Part shown: positions 43,816-56,412 of the stretch, one piece after another
Numbering within the stretch: the first letter of the stretch is position 1
Layout: every line of letters begins with the position of its first letter
Assembly: GCF_003597395.2 (NCBI RefSeq)
Contig: NC_133776.1
Span: 38,459,679-38,523,678 of the forward strand
Length of the DNA: 64,000 nt
From: Chelonoidis abingdonii
Lineage: Eukaryota > Chordata > Testudines > Testudinidae
Direction of reading: 5' to 3'
The notes under the pieces: generated by a model
What the model saw: only the letters and a program-made list of their open reading frames with translations
What the model was told of the DNA's origin: nothing
The model's database searches: none
Position numbers and translations under genes: made by a program

Positions 43816-46329
43816 TGGTTCCTGGGCAACCTTGTTCTTTGCTGGACTTTTGACCAGATAAAAATGGCACGGTATGGTAATAGTATTATATACAGAGATG
43901 GAGACATAATTGTTTTTGTTATGTACAAAAAAGTTGGTTATAACTAACCAAGAAAACCTTTCCTGCCACAGTAAAGTGAAAACTTGGCCTCTGTATCTTA
44001 CAGCTTTATGCAGACAACCTACGGTTGTGATATCTCTGCTTCATTCCAACTTATAATAGAAAAAAAAGTCATTTGTAAACCTGTAATAAACCACAGTTCT
44101 CAGGAAACTTTTTTTCAAGTGAGGCGTCAACACTACGTTTAGGAAACTCCTCCAGACATTTACATCTAACAGGTTAGTTAAGACTCCTCCTCAGACTAAA
44201 ATTATACTAGGCGTGATACTCATGAGCAGAAAGAAAAATTAGGACCTGAAGCCAAGTCAACAAGCTTAATCACAGTAAAGGGGATAAATGAATGCATTTC
44301 CTCTATCTAGAGAGAAGGAGAAATGGCTAACAATATAGACACTTGGAAGTGACAAGCACTAACCCAGATCTCAGATATAAAGCTATATTATCAGATATAA
44401 AAGAGTGGAAACCATTTACAGTGAGTTAGGACATTGTGAAAATGAGTATATAGTGAAGTAGAATGAAAGTCTTGAAATTTTTCAAAGCATCGGAATGTGC
44501 AAATTGCAGTTCTGATGAACCTCTGATTACAGTGAAGATGTTCCTGGAAAATAATACGACTTCCCTGTCATGATTCAGCTGTGTTCTCCGTTTTGTGATG
44601 GAGATCATTTTCGAGTCTCAGTCTGATTTTTAGCCCTTTATAACTTTGACTATTAAAAAAAAATCGGTTTGGCTTGAAAATTGCCAGTTTTCTGTGAAAG
44701 CTAAAATGGATTTTCCTAAAAAGTTGGGGAAAATGGTAGAAGTCCTGACTTAGCAGGTCACTAAAAATATACTCAGATTTGAAATATTGGCTTTCATTAT
44801 TTGGTATGGAAAAGAAACAACATAAAACTAGAAATTGGTATAATACTTGTTTTCTTGGCTGTGCCAGGTGCAGATAGAGAGAAATTAATGATTTTGGAAC
44901 AAAACTTCCAATATATTAGAACATCCTCTGTAGTTCATGTATAGGAAGTACAAAGTGAAGCCCTCCTCCCCATGCATAAACCTCCCTTCTCTATATGTAT
45001 AAGCAAGTTATTATTCCTAAATTTCACTTTTCTACCTTTCTCATCTAATTTCCTAACTCCCAAATGCTCGAGCTGAACAATAATTTCCCACGTCACTGGA
45101 CAGCACAACTAGTAACACCCAAAAGCCTGGAATGCCTGCCATGAAAATGCTTTAAGAAGTATGTCATAAATCCTGTTCCACAGGTTGGGTTTTTATAAGA
45201 CTTGAACTGAATAACTAAAAACATGGGAAAGGGAGAGAGCCACAAAAGTATTTTAAAACCAATTTCTTCTTGTCTCTCTCCTTTACAAGGCAGGAGGCTG
45301 ACACAGAAATGACACTTAGGCACCAGACTTAATCCATTCGCAAATATCAGATTTTGAATAATGATCCTCACTATTGGCAACAGATAAACCAAAAAAGTTA
45401 ACCATTTCCTTGCTTTTATTGGACTATATGCAACTTCTTATTTTTAAGTTTTTTTTAATATTTAAATAAATGTGTTGCTTGTATGAGACCTGAAGTCCTC
45501 TATCAACAGCACCAGCATTGGCACTTGAAGCTTTCTTCCACCCCATCTGCATCATTGTTGGGACCTGATCCAAAGCCCATTAAAGTCAATTGAAAGACTT
45601 CAGTAGGATTTGGACCTGCCTTTGTAGAGGGATTATCTCTATAAATTAGAGGGCAATTCAGTTTCATGCTCGTTTATGGTTTCTCTATGGAAACAGCTTT
45701 ACATGTGATATACATTTTAACAAATTTCCAGCTCCCACTGAAGTCAATAGAAAAATTCCCGCTGGAGTTCAATGAGAGCTGGATCATACTCTAAAAGCTC
45801 TTTCAGTTAGGCTCTGAGATCTTGTACTGTTTTTCATTTGATTAATTTAATCTAGACTTACTGTGAGAAAGCCCAACAGCTCAGCCACAAGATATGCAGG
45901 CACCCAGTGCAACTGATTTTAAAATAGCCCTTCGTAGAGAGGTGGAAACCATATAGTGCCAGAGCAACTCACAGTGCAAGTGTACAACAGTTGTCTTTTA
46001 ACATAGCTGATATGTCAGATTATTCTACATAGTTTGGCTTATGTAAAGTTGCTGAATGGCAAGATTCCCATGATAAGAGGTATTAATATAAACTTTTTGA
46101 CTGGCTCACAAATCATTATGGTTACAAAACTTGAAATTTCATAACAGTTTAAATCCTCAAGGGTGTCTGCCTGGTTCTCTCTCGCGCACTCTCTCAAAAA
46201 AAGTATGTAATGGAAAATACCAGAGGAAATAATTATGAAGGGTATGATCTAAAGCCCATTCAAGATAAAGGGAGTCTAATTAAGAGGGGAAATTCACCTC
46301 CTTATCAGTTTCTTTCTTATTTTATAGAT
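43816..46329. other. Non-coding, mostly unassigned
   Basis: Short amniote repeats of the CCTGATCCAAAGCCCATT...AGTCAATTGAA type occur near 45565-45620, 45730-45790 and 46245-46275. Nothing else recognised. Confidence 0.4.
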
Positions 46330-47446
46330 TTCCAGTACTTGGGATACTTGTAAAGCATCCCCAGAAGAAGTAGGAAGTGACTATGATCAAGACTATTATA
46401 GCCACACATGCTGCTTTCCAGAGAAGAGCTATGCTGGAGGCTAAACTGTGTGTCAGCTCCCTGCCGCACCACTCTATCTTGCTCACCAATAAACTGCTCA
46501 AGGCTCTCCCAACCCAGACATTGCCAAGCAGGTAACAATCAGTAAGCTACAGCCCCAAAGTTTCTTAGAGATGTTTCTCTGCAATGCACAGCCCCTATAA
46601 CTGTGCATTCACAGAAGATATTAAATTTGCTGTTCTGTTAAAGAGTCAGTACATCACAGTTTATTATTTTAACTAGGGTAAACATACCCTCCCCTTCAAA
46701 CACAGTGCTGAGTTTGTTTACAGTAAAAGTAAAACAAGTTTATTAACAAAAGAACATGGATTAAGTGGCACCAAGTAAAACAGATAAAGGTAGAAATGGT
46801 TACAGGCATAAGTGAAAAAACATCTATAAGAATCTAAAACTTAATCTAGCAAGATATAGTTTTTGTTTAAGATGATTTCTCTCACCTACAGTCCCCTTTC
46901 CAGCTTTTTACTGGCCAGCCTGACCAGGACCCAACACAGAGATCAAATCGCTTGGTTTCTTTATCGCCTTAAGGTGAAGGAGTAAGATAGAGTCTTTCTC
47001 TGTTCATTATATTCCCAAAGGGAATCTGTTTTGCAAGTCAGAAATGAGTCCTAAGGATTCATTCTCCTGTGTCTCTTTGAGGCGCATGAGCTATGATAAT
47101 TCTCAGTCTCTTGAGTTCTGGCTCAGGACAACCTCTGCTGGTTTAGCTTGAGAGCTTTGCTTACAGCTAATATGTAAAGTGAGGTAAACCCACATTCCTT
47201 TGTTTAGGACAGACCTGTTCATCACCTTTATCTGGGCTAGGCTGTCGTGTCTTAAACATGTTCTAGTAACTTCATACAGAAGAAATTCATAACTTAACAT
47301 ATGTTAACTTGTGCGTTTTACAATGATATTAATAACCAGAGAGTAATTAAGCTTTCATATGGTATTTCACAAGGCATATTTTGTACAAATATTATTGCAG
47401 TAGTGTGTAGGGAGAGAATACCAGAGTGCCTTAGGTCACAGACACC
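46330..47446 (-). mobile_element. Unclassified ~1.1-kb repeat (repeat X), inverted copy
   Basis: Read on the minus strand it aligns with 53031-54102. The best-conserved core is CTTTTGTTAATAAACTTG followed by TTTTACTTTTACTGTAAAC (complement of about 46720-46755). Others are AAACAAAGGAATGTGG (complement of about 47190-47205) and AAAGAAACCAAGCGATTTGA..GGTCCTGG. An AATAAA signal lies in the core. No protein is encoded. It might be a solo LTR or another non-autonomous retroelement. Boundaries are approximate. Confidence 0.6.
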
Positions 47447-47529
47447 AAATACTCTACACATTTTGAATAAATAAAGCATTTGTGATAAAGTCCTTTGGCT
47501 TTACCTTTGCCATTTTAAATCTAGCATTT

Positions 47530-47790
47530 TTAACATAAGAACAGCCATACTGGGTCAGATCAATGGTCCATCTAGCCCAGTATCCTGTCTTCTGACAGTG
47601 GCCAATGCTAGGTGCTTCAGAGGGAATGAACAGAACAGGTAATCAAGTGATCCATGTGCTGTTGCCCATTACCAACTTCTGGCAAACAGAGGCTAGGACA
47701 GTCAGAGCATGGTGGTGCATCGTTGCCCATACTGGTTAATAGCCATCCTCCATGGACTTATCTAGTTCTTTTTTTCCCCACACACATCAG
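47530..47790 (-). mobile_element. CR1 LINE 3' end, antisense
   Basis: AACATAAGAACAGCCATACT, GGGTCAGATCAATGGTCCAT, TCCTGTCTTCTGACAGTGGC, ending near TTATCTAGTTCTTTTT. A well-preserved terminus. Confidence 0.9.
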
Positions 47791-48109
47791 TTCTATGTTC
47801 TACAGTTTCAGAGCAAGAATCAGGCACCGTTGATAGATGCATCCTGATAATTCATTTATTCGAGATTGGACTATGAAAACATTCACTAAATTGATTTTGA
47901 ATATGGGACACTTCCTAAATCCTACAACTTAAATCTAGTTTCACATCTGAAGCAGCAAACAAATCATTTTAATCACTCATCTCACATCACTGGCTTGTTA
48001 CGAAAGTAACAAGTTTACAGAGAACATTTGGATGCCCTTTAGACTAAAGTGATGAAAAAGCTTGTGTAAAGAATACAAATAACTGTATGTTCTGAGATGA
48101 TGCTTTTCT
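47791..48109. other. Non-coding, nothing recognised
   Basis: No feature identified. Confidence 0.4.
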
Positions 48110-48300
48110 CTGTGTCTGTCAATGTCTTTTATGAAGGAGATAGTTATCATGATCCCCTTTCTCTAAATGGAAAACGAAAAGCTAATATTCTCTTCCCCAA
48201 GATCCCACAGTGAATCTGTGGAAGAACTGAGAAAGGGACCCAGGCCTCCAGTCCTGACTGCGCCCTCATAGACTATGCTGACCACTACTATATTGCCTGC
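48110..48300 (-). mobile_element. MIR/CORE-type SINE, antisense, diverged
   Basis: GATCCCCTTTCTCTAAATGG, CCCCAAGATCCCACAGTGAA and AGGGACCCAGGCCTCCAGTC follow antisense MIR order, ending with the head complement GCTGACCACTAC. Confidence 0.6.
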
Positions 48301-48785
48301 AGCTACTTTACAATGGGCAAGAGCTTGTTGCATTTATTCCCTTTAAGTACTTTTGTACATCAAACCACTGAAAGCACTATTATTTTAGAGACATACTGGG
48401 TAAGCAGTAGCAAAATAGTAAGCAGGCTGTGTACATGAATTTTGGCAGTGGATGTGACTAATAATTTAACTATTTTGTTGCGTTTATTGGTTTGCAGATT
48501 AATGTTAGATGCAGACACACAATAGGATAAATTTAATACTGTTAGTCTGTCTTCCAACAACCTCTTTTGCACACTGATAGAATTTCAGTACTGCTCAAAT
48601 GTGAGATTATATTGCCCTGTAGTGGTTATATAATACAGACAATACAAGCCTTACTACTGTGACAAGCATGAATGACTCCCACGTTTCTCCTAGCTAACGT
48701 TAATAGGACTGACTTTTATGTATAGACTGGAGGATATATCCACTTGGAAAGCTGAAAACCTGTATCAGAAACATCATAGACAATG
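48301..48785. other. Non-coding, nothing recognised
   Basis: No feature identified. Confidence 0.4.
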
Positions 48786-49112
48786 GAATATTGCAGGAGT
48801 CGGCAACCTTTCAGAAGTGGTGTGCCAAGTCTTCATTTATTCACTCTAATTTAAGGTTTTGCATGCTGGTAATACATTTTAATGTTTTTAGAAGGTCACT
48901 TTCTATAAGTCTATAATATATAACTAAACTATTGTTATATGTAAAGTAAATAAGGTTTTTAAAATGTTTAAGAAGCTTCATTTAAAATTAAATTAAAATG
49001 CAGAGCCCCCCAAACAGGCAGCCAGGACCCGTGCAGTGTAAGTGCCACTGAAAATCAGATCGCGTGCCACCTTCGGCACCCATGCCATAGGATGCCTACC
49101 CCTGGAATATTG
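48786..49112 (+). mobile_element. hAT (Charlie-like) element with perfect duplication
   Basis: The element spans 48794-49104. It begins CAGGAGTCGGCAACCTTTCA and ends GGATGCCTACCCCTG. GAATATTG is exactly repeated at 48786-48793 and 49105-49112. It contains GTGGTGTGCCAAGTCTTCAT and CGTGCCACCTTCGGCACCCA. Non-autonomous, 311 bp. Confidence 0.93.
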
Positions 49113-49576
49113 CATTGCTAGTAACTAGGATTTTTCTCAGCCTGACAAATGAGTAACTTCAATTCAATGAATTCTCAGAACATCTCAATGTAATATTAAA
49201 GCGAGGATCTTAAGTTAAAGACTTGAGAGAGAGTATAAGGTTGAATCAAGTACTAGCACATTTAAATAGACTTCAGAATTGTACCATTCTATTTTATATT
49301 ATAAGATATGTCAGAGAACACTGCAAAATATAGAACTGAATGCTTATGGTACCAAGACAAATAGGAAATATATGGACAAAATAGAGAAGCTAGATTCAAA
49401 CACAAGACTCACAAAAGGCCTTTTTTGTTTAACCTGCAGTAAAATGTGCAGAGAGCACTTTTGTATGATCATTATATGCTGACATTATCACCCAATATTT
49501 GAGAAAAGGCATTAAAATTGAAGACAGTTGTGATTGCTATGATAAAGGTGTTGCAACATTCTGTGTTTAGATACAG
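49113..49576. other. Non-coding, nothing recognised
   Basis: A 67-codon plus-strand frame (49279-49482) has no recognisable product. Confidence 0.4.
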
Positions 49577-49613
49577 CATGGCTTGGTCTGACCCAGTATG
49601 GCTGTTCTTATGT
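49577..49613 (+). mobile_element. CR1 LINE extreme 3' tip
   Basis: GGTCTGACCCAGTATGGCTG followed by TTCTTATGTG. Only about 35 bases remain, a very short 5'-truncated insertion. Confidence 0.75.
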
Positions 49614-51597
49614 GTATAACATCCCCCTTGCAACTCTGTGTATAAATATCTTAATGTTCACAACTTTAAAAGTTTCATTACTGTTTTCATAGACTTCTTC
49701 ACTAAGCATCCACACTGCCAACAGCTGCTGAGATAAAGACTCAAATTTTGGGGAGTCATGTTGATGTAGCATACCACCCCATCCTCTCTGAGGCTGCCTT
49801 CAGTTCTCCAGAATCTAAAAAACAAAAAACAAAACCAAAAAAAACCACACCCACAGATCTTTGGTTGTTATGGCTGCAAAAAAAATTTTGAAAATGTGAG
49901 CCAAGTGTACCCAATACAGCAATTTGCCTGAGTTTACAGAGAGTCTGAAACAATAGTTCTGAGATATGAAAAGCCTGTTCATTTTAGTGGATACCATCTC
50001 AGATGCTAATGATGAAACTTTAAGTATCAACATTGTTAACAATTTCAGTGATCATCAAAATATGAAGAAAGGTGAAAAAGTATCATATTATGAAGATCTA
50101 CACAGTCAATTCTAACTATAGTTTACCACCAGTTATTTTTAATCCTAGTCATGAAGAAACCAGTGTAGTACAGGGGGAATACACAATCATATTTTGAACA
50201 GCTATACAATCAACAGAGAGCACAGTCTTACTTTGTTGTCCCAAATGGATGCATTTTATGTATGTTATGGTTAGAAGAGTACCATTACTCTCTGGTCCAA
50301 ATTCAACTCCTGGCTGAGTTTACAAGCACATGTAATGAGTAAATTCCCTTTTCTCAAAATATTTAAGAACAGACAAGAATGACATTAATATACTAATTCT
50401 TTTAGGTTTATGTATTTCTTCACCCAGCTGTTTCACAGCCCACTTCACTGGAAGTAACAATTAATTAAACAGATGGCACTTAAACCATGAAAATAGCAGT
50501 TATTTTAGAATGATAGAAACTCCAACTTACAATCTTATTTTTTCAAAGACAGGCTTTGATGAGCTATGCTTTACCCAAATGTTTGTAGAATAGCTTTCAT
50601 CATGGTACAGGTTAACTCCTGTCACCATTTCATGTTAGTAAAAATAATATCTGGCATTTACATATAGCATCTTTCGTCTTTAAGGATCCTAAAGGCCTGA
50701 TCCTGCAAGGTGCTGAATGTCCTCAAGTATCACTGAAGGGCACCTCTCACAATGTTGCCAGCTCACATGATTTTATCTTGAGTCTTGTGAGAACAGGTGT
50801 TTTTCCGAAAGCACCAGCTTCGGAGCCAGGTGAGTATGAGATACTTTCTTTAAATCTGAAAACAGAGATTAAGTTGTTGTGGTGAAAAGCTCAAAAACAA
50901 ATCTTACAGAAACCAGAAAACATATTTTAAAAATCCACAATTTCATCTTCTTGGGCTTGACTCATGATTTTTTGAATGTTTGGGGTTGGCTATGCTGTTC
51001 TCAGGAGGCAATCTTTATTTACAGGGCCAGGGAGTTCAAACACACTTAAAATTCAGTCATTCCAGTCATGGCAGCTGTGGAACAACACATACCAACATTA
51101 CACAACAGCCTAGGAGAGGAAGTGAAGAATACTATAGCCCAATGAAAACATAGGAATAGTATCACTTCAATTGGCAATTTGAAAAAAGAAAGGACTGTAT
51201 TTCACACAAACTGTCCTTTAAAAACATATGCACAAAACACATGCCAGGAGAGAGATGCCAATGAATGAATAGGCATGAGGATGAAATTGTGATTATGGCA
51301 CATGACAGTAACATGTAGTTATATTCCAAGAACTGGACACACCCAGGAAATTCAGTATTCAGGAGTTGGTAAAGTACATCTTCTTCCCTGAAGTCATCGG
51401 CTTGCATCACATTTCAGCTGGAAGAAAACATGGCTGTAAGATGCTTCTTTCTCCTCAATGAGTCTCTGTAATAGCTTAGTGAATGGAGGATGGTTGAGTG
51501 ATAATTTAGTTACTTAACTCTTGATGTAGAGTGAATTCAAATGCCAAGAACACTAGCTGATCTGAAGGGTATCAATCAGTAGGAAGGGGCCTATTTA
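49614..51597. other. Non-coding, mostly unassigned
   Basis: A short amniote repeat with GGCCTGATCCTGCAAGGTGC is present at about 50695-50745. No gene recognised. Confidence 0.4.
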
Positions 51598-51745
51598 GAT
51601 TGTAAGCTTCTACTTAGTTTGCAAGCTTGTTGCGGCAGAGACGATCATCTTTTTGTTCTCCATTTGTACAGCACTTAGCCTTGTGGGAGCCTGGTCCATG
51701 ACTAGGGCTCTTAGGCAGTCCTGCGATACACATAATAATGTTATT
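51598..51745 (+). mobile_element. L2/MIR-type 3' tail
   Basis: TTGCAAGCTTGTTGCGGCAG, GTACAGCACTTAGCCTTGTG, GGTCCATGACTAGGGCTCTT and ACACATAATAATG are in the order of the common sauropsid L2-type 3' tail. Confidence 0.65.
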
Positions 51746-52789
51746 TTATCTTACAGCTGTTAGGCTTGATTTTAGTCTCACTTACAGCAGTTTTACATCA
51801 GTGTGACTCCCTTGACCTCATTGGATTTACTCTTAACTTACACAAGTGTGAATGAACTGAAAATCAGGGCCCCTACCTTTACTCTGGATTTCTTTACAGT
51901 CTGGAATGATAGTTGCACACCAGCTTGCCTGGAATGTTGTCACTATACACTTCTGTTCTTCCTGGACATGCGTCACTTATGTCACTCTTCTATTTTCCAG
52001 CAACAGCCAGAGACTAGAAAAGAGAGCCAAGTCTGCTTGCCCTATTCCCCTTCTTCCTCACACCAGCAGCACAAGCTGCCCAAGGACATTGGATTCCAGG
52101 CAGCCTCAGCACCTAGTGATAGATCAAGACTAAATGGGGCCTGGATCCAATCTAGCTATAGGATCCCCTACACACACACACAAACATGCTCATGGAGGTC
52201 CTGACTTCTGTCCATCAAAGCTGTTTCCTGTTCCTCCAGCATTCTCAGATGGTGGGCCCACCCTTGGACCCATACTTTGTGTGTACACAGACCGCTCTTC
52301 TAACTCAAGGCCCAGATCCACAATTCCTGTCTTCTTCCACTCCTGCCAGCACCTCCATTTCACCCACCAGCATGACTTTTGCTGCCTACCGTACTCTTTT
52401 CTGCTCACCTTGCATCACATCCCTTCTGTCCCATACTCCTTCGTTCAGTTTCTCCCTCTCCATCTACCTCTCCTCTTTAACTCACATGAATTCTATTACT
52501 TCTCTCCTCCCAGCATTTTCTCTGCACATTTCAACCATTGCGAAAAACATTATGACAATCATAAACAACTTTATGAAATGTGGGAGGATCTGGATGCTTT
52601 TGTAATTTAACCACAGCATCCACTTGACCTTACTGGTGTAACCCTTATTCTCTTTCCCCTCCTTCTTCCCTTTGTTTATCTGTATCACTTGTATTATGTG
52701 TGACCTGGACCTTGATCATGCAAATAGATGTGCCAATGGAATTAAAATGGGAATAAAGGTTCGTGCTTATATATCTATTTGCAGGAGAG
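51746..52789. other. Non-coding, pyrimidine-rich in part
   Basis: 51770-51880 contains a short amniote repeat (ACATCAGTGTGACTCCCTTG). 52000-52690 is C/T-rich on the plus strand, which produces long open frames in several phases (51803-52204, 52134-52610, 52186-52605). None shows a domain or good splice context. Confidence 0.45.
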
Positions 52790-52885
52790 TAGCCTTAGAT
52801 TGTAAATTCTTTCTGGCCAGGGGAAATATCTTTATACATCTGTAAGGCCTCATGCACACTTGTGGTACTGTACAACTAAAACAAG
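52790..52885 (+). mobile_element. L2/MIR-type 3' tail, short
   Basis: TTAGATTGTAAATTCTTTCT, GGCCAGGGGAAATATC and the later TGTGGTACTGTACAACTAAA match the tail family. Diverged. Confidence 0.45.
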
Positions 52886-53030
52886 CTTTCACTAATACAT
52901 ATTGACTCATCGTCTTCATCAGTCATGTCATGTATCTTTATACATCTGTGACACAGAAGCCCATGGTGGTTCCCTGCTCTGTGTCAGCACCTCTTATCAG
53001 GCCTGGCATATTCAGTGCACTCCGACACAC

Positions 53031-54102
53031 TGTTGTCATAACATATACCCAAAAGGTGGCATGTAATATATCATTGGAAAACTAATGACCCACTGATCAT
53101 TAAGATTCTGACATGATGTATGCATGGTCAGTCCACAAAGGACTATATTGAAATATGCTGCAAATATGTTTTTAACATGCATTTGTCAAACAGTGCCTAA
53201 GCCACACCTGTTCCAAACAAAGGAATGTAGTTCTGCCTGCTTGAATGGGTTTCCAATGTAAATTAGGCAGATGTGATCAAAGACAAATTAAAACACATTT
53301 ACATACAAGGCAAACAAAGCCATAAGGAGAGCACATGGGGAAAGAACACTACCTAGCAATCTTGATGGTGATTGCAGACTGCACCCATGGGAAACCTTCC
53401 TGCCTTTTGAAGCAGGGTCAGGGAATTTTGGGAAGATGTAAACAGAGAGAAAAAGCCATTTTGGCATTCTTCACCTGAAGAGACAAAGGAACCAAGCACT
53501 GAGATCTGCGAAGGGTCCTGGCCAGAAAGTCTGGTGAGCCATGCTGGAAAAGAGATTTGGTTGAAAACACTTCTTTGCAGAAGAGAGTTTAATTTGTTAG
53601 ATCAGGGTTTAGTCTTAGAAAGGATTAGAAGCAAACAAAAGTAAAAATATATTTCTATCTTAATTCCTTATACTTGGTGTCACTTAATCCTATGTCCTTT
53701 TGTTAAATAAACTTATTTCACTTTTAATATAAACCAGTTCAGTGCATTGATTGAAGGGAAAGGTGCATTAACCCCAGTTAAGCTAACAAACTGTAATGTG
53801 TTGTCTCTTTAAAGGAGCAACAAACTGACTATAATCTGAGTGAGTTCCAGAAGAGGGCTGGACATTGCTTGCAGACAATTTCAGGACTGGGTGGGTGCTG
53901 GGGTCATGCTGCAAAGAGTAACTGGGTGGTGAAAGCCAGGGTGTGACCTGCATGTTTGTATGCAAGCTGTTGGTGTCCAGGCTGTGAGTCATATTAGCAT
54001 GGCATTTAAGGCATCCAAAGATGCAAGGCAGATGGCAACACAATCTCTCACTGGTCTGGGTTGAAGCAAAGCATCGCGACATAAACACTTATGATGGTGT
54101 CA
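53031..54102 (+). mobile_element. Unclassified ~1.1-kb repeat (repeat X), sense copy
   Basis: It aligns with the inverted copy at 46330-47446 through CCAAACAAAGGAATGTAG (about 53213), AAGGAACCAAGCACTGAGAT..GGTCCTGGCCAG (about 53486) and CTTTTGTTAAATAAACTTAT (about 53697). The block at 53795-53815 (TGTGTTGTCTCTTTAAAGGA) also aligns. It may run from TGTTGTCATAACATATACCC to CTTATGATGGTGTCA, TG...CA ends as in LTRs, but I see no flanking duplication. AATAAA at 53706. No protein frame. Confidence 0.6.
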
Positions 54103-55074
54103 AATAATAATTCCCTTTCCCTGTCACACAAGCCACTTCCTTCTATTTTTACTTACACTGTGGGTTGAGATGTCCCAAGAAGGCAATAAGAACTAGCCAT
54201 GCATCTGCTGAACTGGAGAGCAAGCCTGCATGTGCAGGAAGTGTGATGCTTTTAAAAACAATACCCCGGTGCCCCATTTGTTTCATACTCATGTTCATCA
54301 ATACTAATTATAATAATAATCCTCATTCATAACAGGCTTAATTATCAAGTCTAAATAACTATATCTTCTTCCCTTTAACTGTGTTATTCAATTCTCCCCT
54401 GCTTGGGCGACAGATTGCTAGGGCTGAAATTAGAAGGGTTACCAACTGATGCTAGCTCTTTAGTTCTTGTTGGCTCAGAACAGCTCTTGCTGTTGGTTTT
54501 TGTTCATTCATTCAGTGGATGGTTGAGAGGATGGGATAATAGGCCTTTGATTTGTTCACAGAAATAAGTTCCTGGCTCTCTGAGACTTGTAGCCAGCACT
54601 GGCAGGAGAATATTTTTCTTTGGGGTCTTGCTGTTCACAGAGTGAAGGTGTTGCTGCCCCCAAAGATAGACATTCAAAAGTCATATTTAAACAGAGAACT
54701 ATTAGATAAGGCCAAAGGGTGTCATACTCAACATTTCCCTTCTCCTGCAAGTTCCACTAGAAATGACACGTACTAAATACAGGCTAAATTCTGTAGTTCT
54801 TAATCAATTAAAACTCCCGTTATCTTCAGTAGTTTTGCCTAATTAAAAAATTCAGAATGTGGGACTGTTTCAAGACCTAAATATCAAATCCTGAGGGAGT
54901 GAGAAGTTCATTTTCAGACAATGTTCTGTTTATTATAATGATCAACATATTTACTGAGGAGGATGACTCACCCTATTCTCTGTATTATCTGCCTGGGACT
55001 ACTTCTCCAAGTAAGTACTCACCAGTATGAGTAAGAGCTCTACAATCTTCCCCATCTACATTAATTCTCCACCT
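54103..55074. other. Non-coding, nothing recognised
   Basis: No feature identified. Opposite-strand frames at 54552-54776 are unsupported. Confidence 0.4.
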
Positions 55075-55096
55075 ACACACACACACACACACACAC
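55075..55096. repeat. (AC)n microsatellite
   Basis: Alternating AC over about 22 bases. Confidence 0.9.
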
Positions 55097-55835
55097 GCTA
55101 TTTAAATCAGAGTAAGTTGCACTGGGCACCATTTCCATCATTGCAGCATGTCTATACCGACACAGCATAACTACAACAGTGACTACAAACCCAGTGTCGA
55201 CAAGGCCTGAGGTACATAAATAGATTGTAAAAATGTTATTGTACATAAGACCAAGAAGTTTACATACTGCATTTACTATGGGGTCAAATCCCAAAGTCCT
55301 TTCATTTTTCTCATCCCTAATTCAAGAAAACTTCCACTGAAGTCAGCAGGCCAAATGCTACACTCAGCTACACCAATGTAAGTTTATATTGTAAGTAGGT
55401 AGGGCTGTACATCTCTGACCTCTGCTGAAAAATAGAAACATAATTTGAAGCTAGGCTTTCCTTTTTACAGAGCTGAATTAAAACACCATGGGTGAAATCA
55501 TCTCCCCAGTGAAATCAATAAGAGTTTTGCTAATAACTTCAATGAGGCCGGATTTCACCCCAGATCCAGACACCTCCATACTTGATGGAAGTTCAGATCC
55601 AGGGCTGACACATCTTTTTGAATGTAAAATATCTCATTTACATCTAAGATAGAACTGTTCAGCTTCATTGTAGCTTTATGGTCTGGAATCTAAAATTGCT
55701 ATTTCATAAGATTTTGTAGAATTAAGATTGTCTATAAATTGGTGGTTTTGGATCACAGGGATTCATGCAAACTTTATTCTCAGTCTTTGATTTGAGTGGA
55801 ATGATCCCCAAGAAATCAAAAAGATCAAGGAGTAC
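55097..55835. other. Unassigned with repeat scraps
   Basis: 55140-55215 has GTCTATACCGACACAG and GTCGACAAGGCCTGAGG, probably a worn GTC element. 55330-55620 contains short amniote repeats (GGGTGAAATCATCTCCCCAG...GCCGGATTTCACCCC). Confidence 0.4.
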
Positions 55836-56075
55836 TTGTGGCACCTTAGAGACTAACAAATTTATTTGAGCATAAGCTTTCATGCGCTAAAACCCACTTC
55901 ATCAGATGCATCCAGTGGAAAATACAGTAGAAAGACATATATATATATATATATATGGAGAACATGAAAAAATGGGGGTTGCCATACCAATTCTAATGAG
56001 ACTAATCAATTAAGTATTATCAGCAGGATGGCCCATTTCAAACAATTGACAAGAAGGTGTGAGTAACAGTAGGGG
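55836..56075. mobile_element. Unclassified interspersed repeat
   Basis: CAAGGAGTACTTGTGGCACC, TTAGAGACTAACAAATTTAT, CACTTCATCAGATGCATCCA and later GGATGGCCCATTTCAAACAA form a sequence I recall as highly recurrent in turtle genomes. I cannot assign its class. An (AT)n tract lies inside at 55937-55956. Confidence 0.6.
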
Positions 56076-56104
56076 AAAAATTAGAATGGGGAAATAGTTT
56101 TTAG

Positions 56105-56412
56105 TTTGTGTAATGACCCATCCACCTGAAACTGCTGCCGTTCATCTGGTTTGCAGCAAAACAACTCACATATTCAACTAGCCATGAAGCTAGGATCCAG
56201 ATCTGCACTTTCACAAAGCTCAAAGGGTTGGATAGGGAGTTCCAATTCAGCCTCATCTTGAATTCTTTCTGCAAAACCATTCATTTGTCCAAATGCGCTT
56301 GGAGCCAGGTTCATGAACTTTTTGAGGAACTTGGGCTGAATTTCAAGTTTGTAATGAAACCCCAGACCAGGGGAGTTTCAAATAGTTTTGTGTTTCATAG
56401 TGAAGTTTCACC
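56105..56412. mobile_element. Possible diverged non-autonomous element
   Basis: It ends GTGAAGTTTCACCCAGCTCC, resembling the CACCCAGCTCTG end of 18217-18690. The interior has repeated GTTTCA words. Boundaries and class uncertain. Confidence 0.35.

Noticed and set aside
51803..52610. Overlapping plus-strand frames of 133, 158 and 139 codons
   Set aside because: They overlap in several phases of a pyrimidine-rich stretch, with no domain, no splice context and no codon preference.
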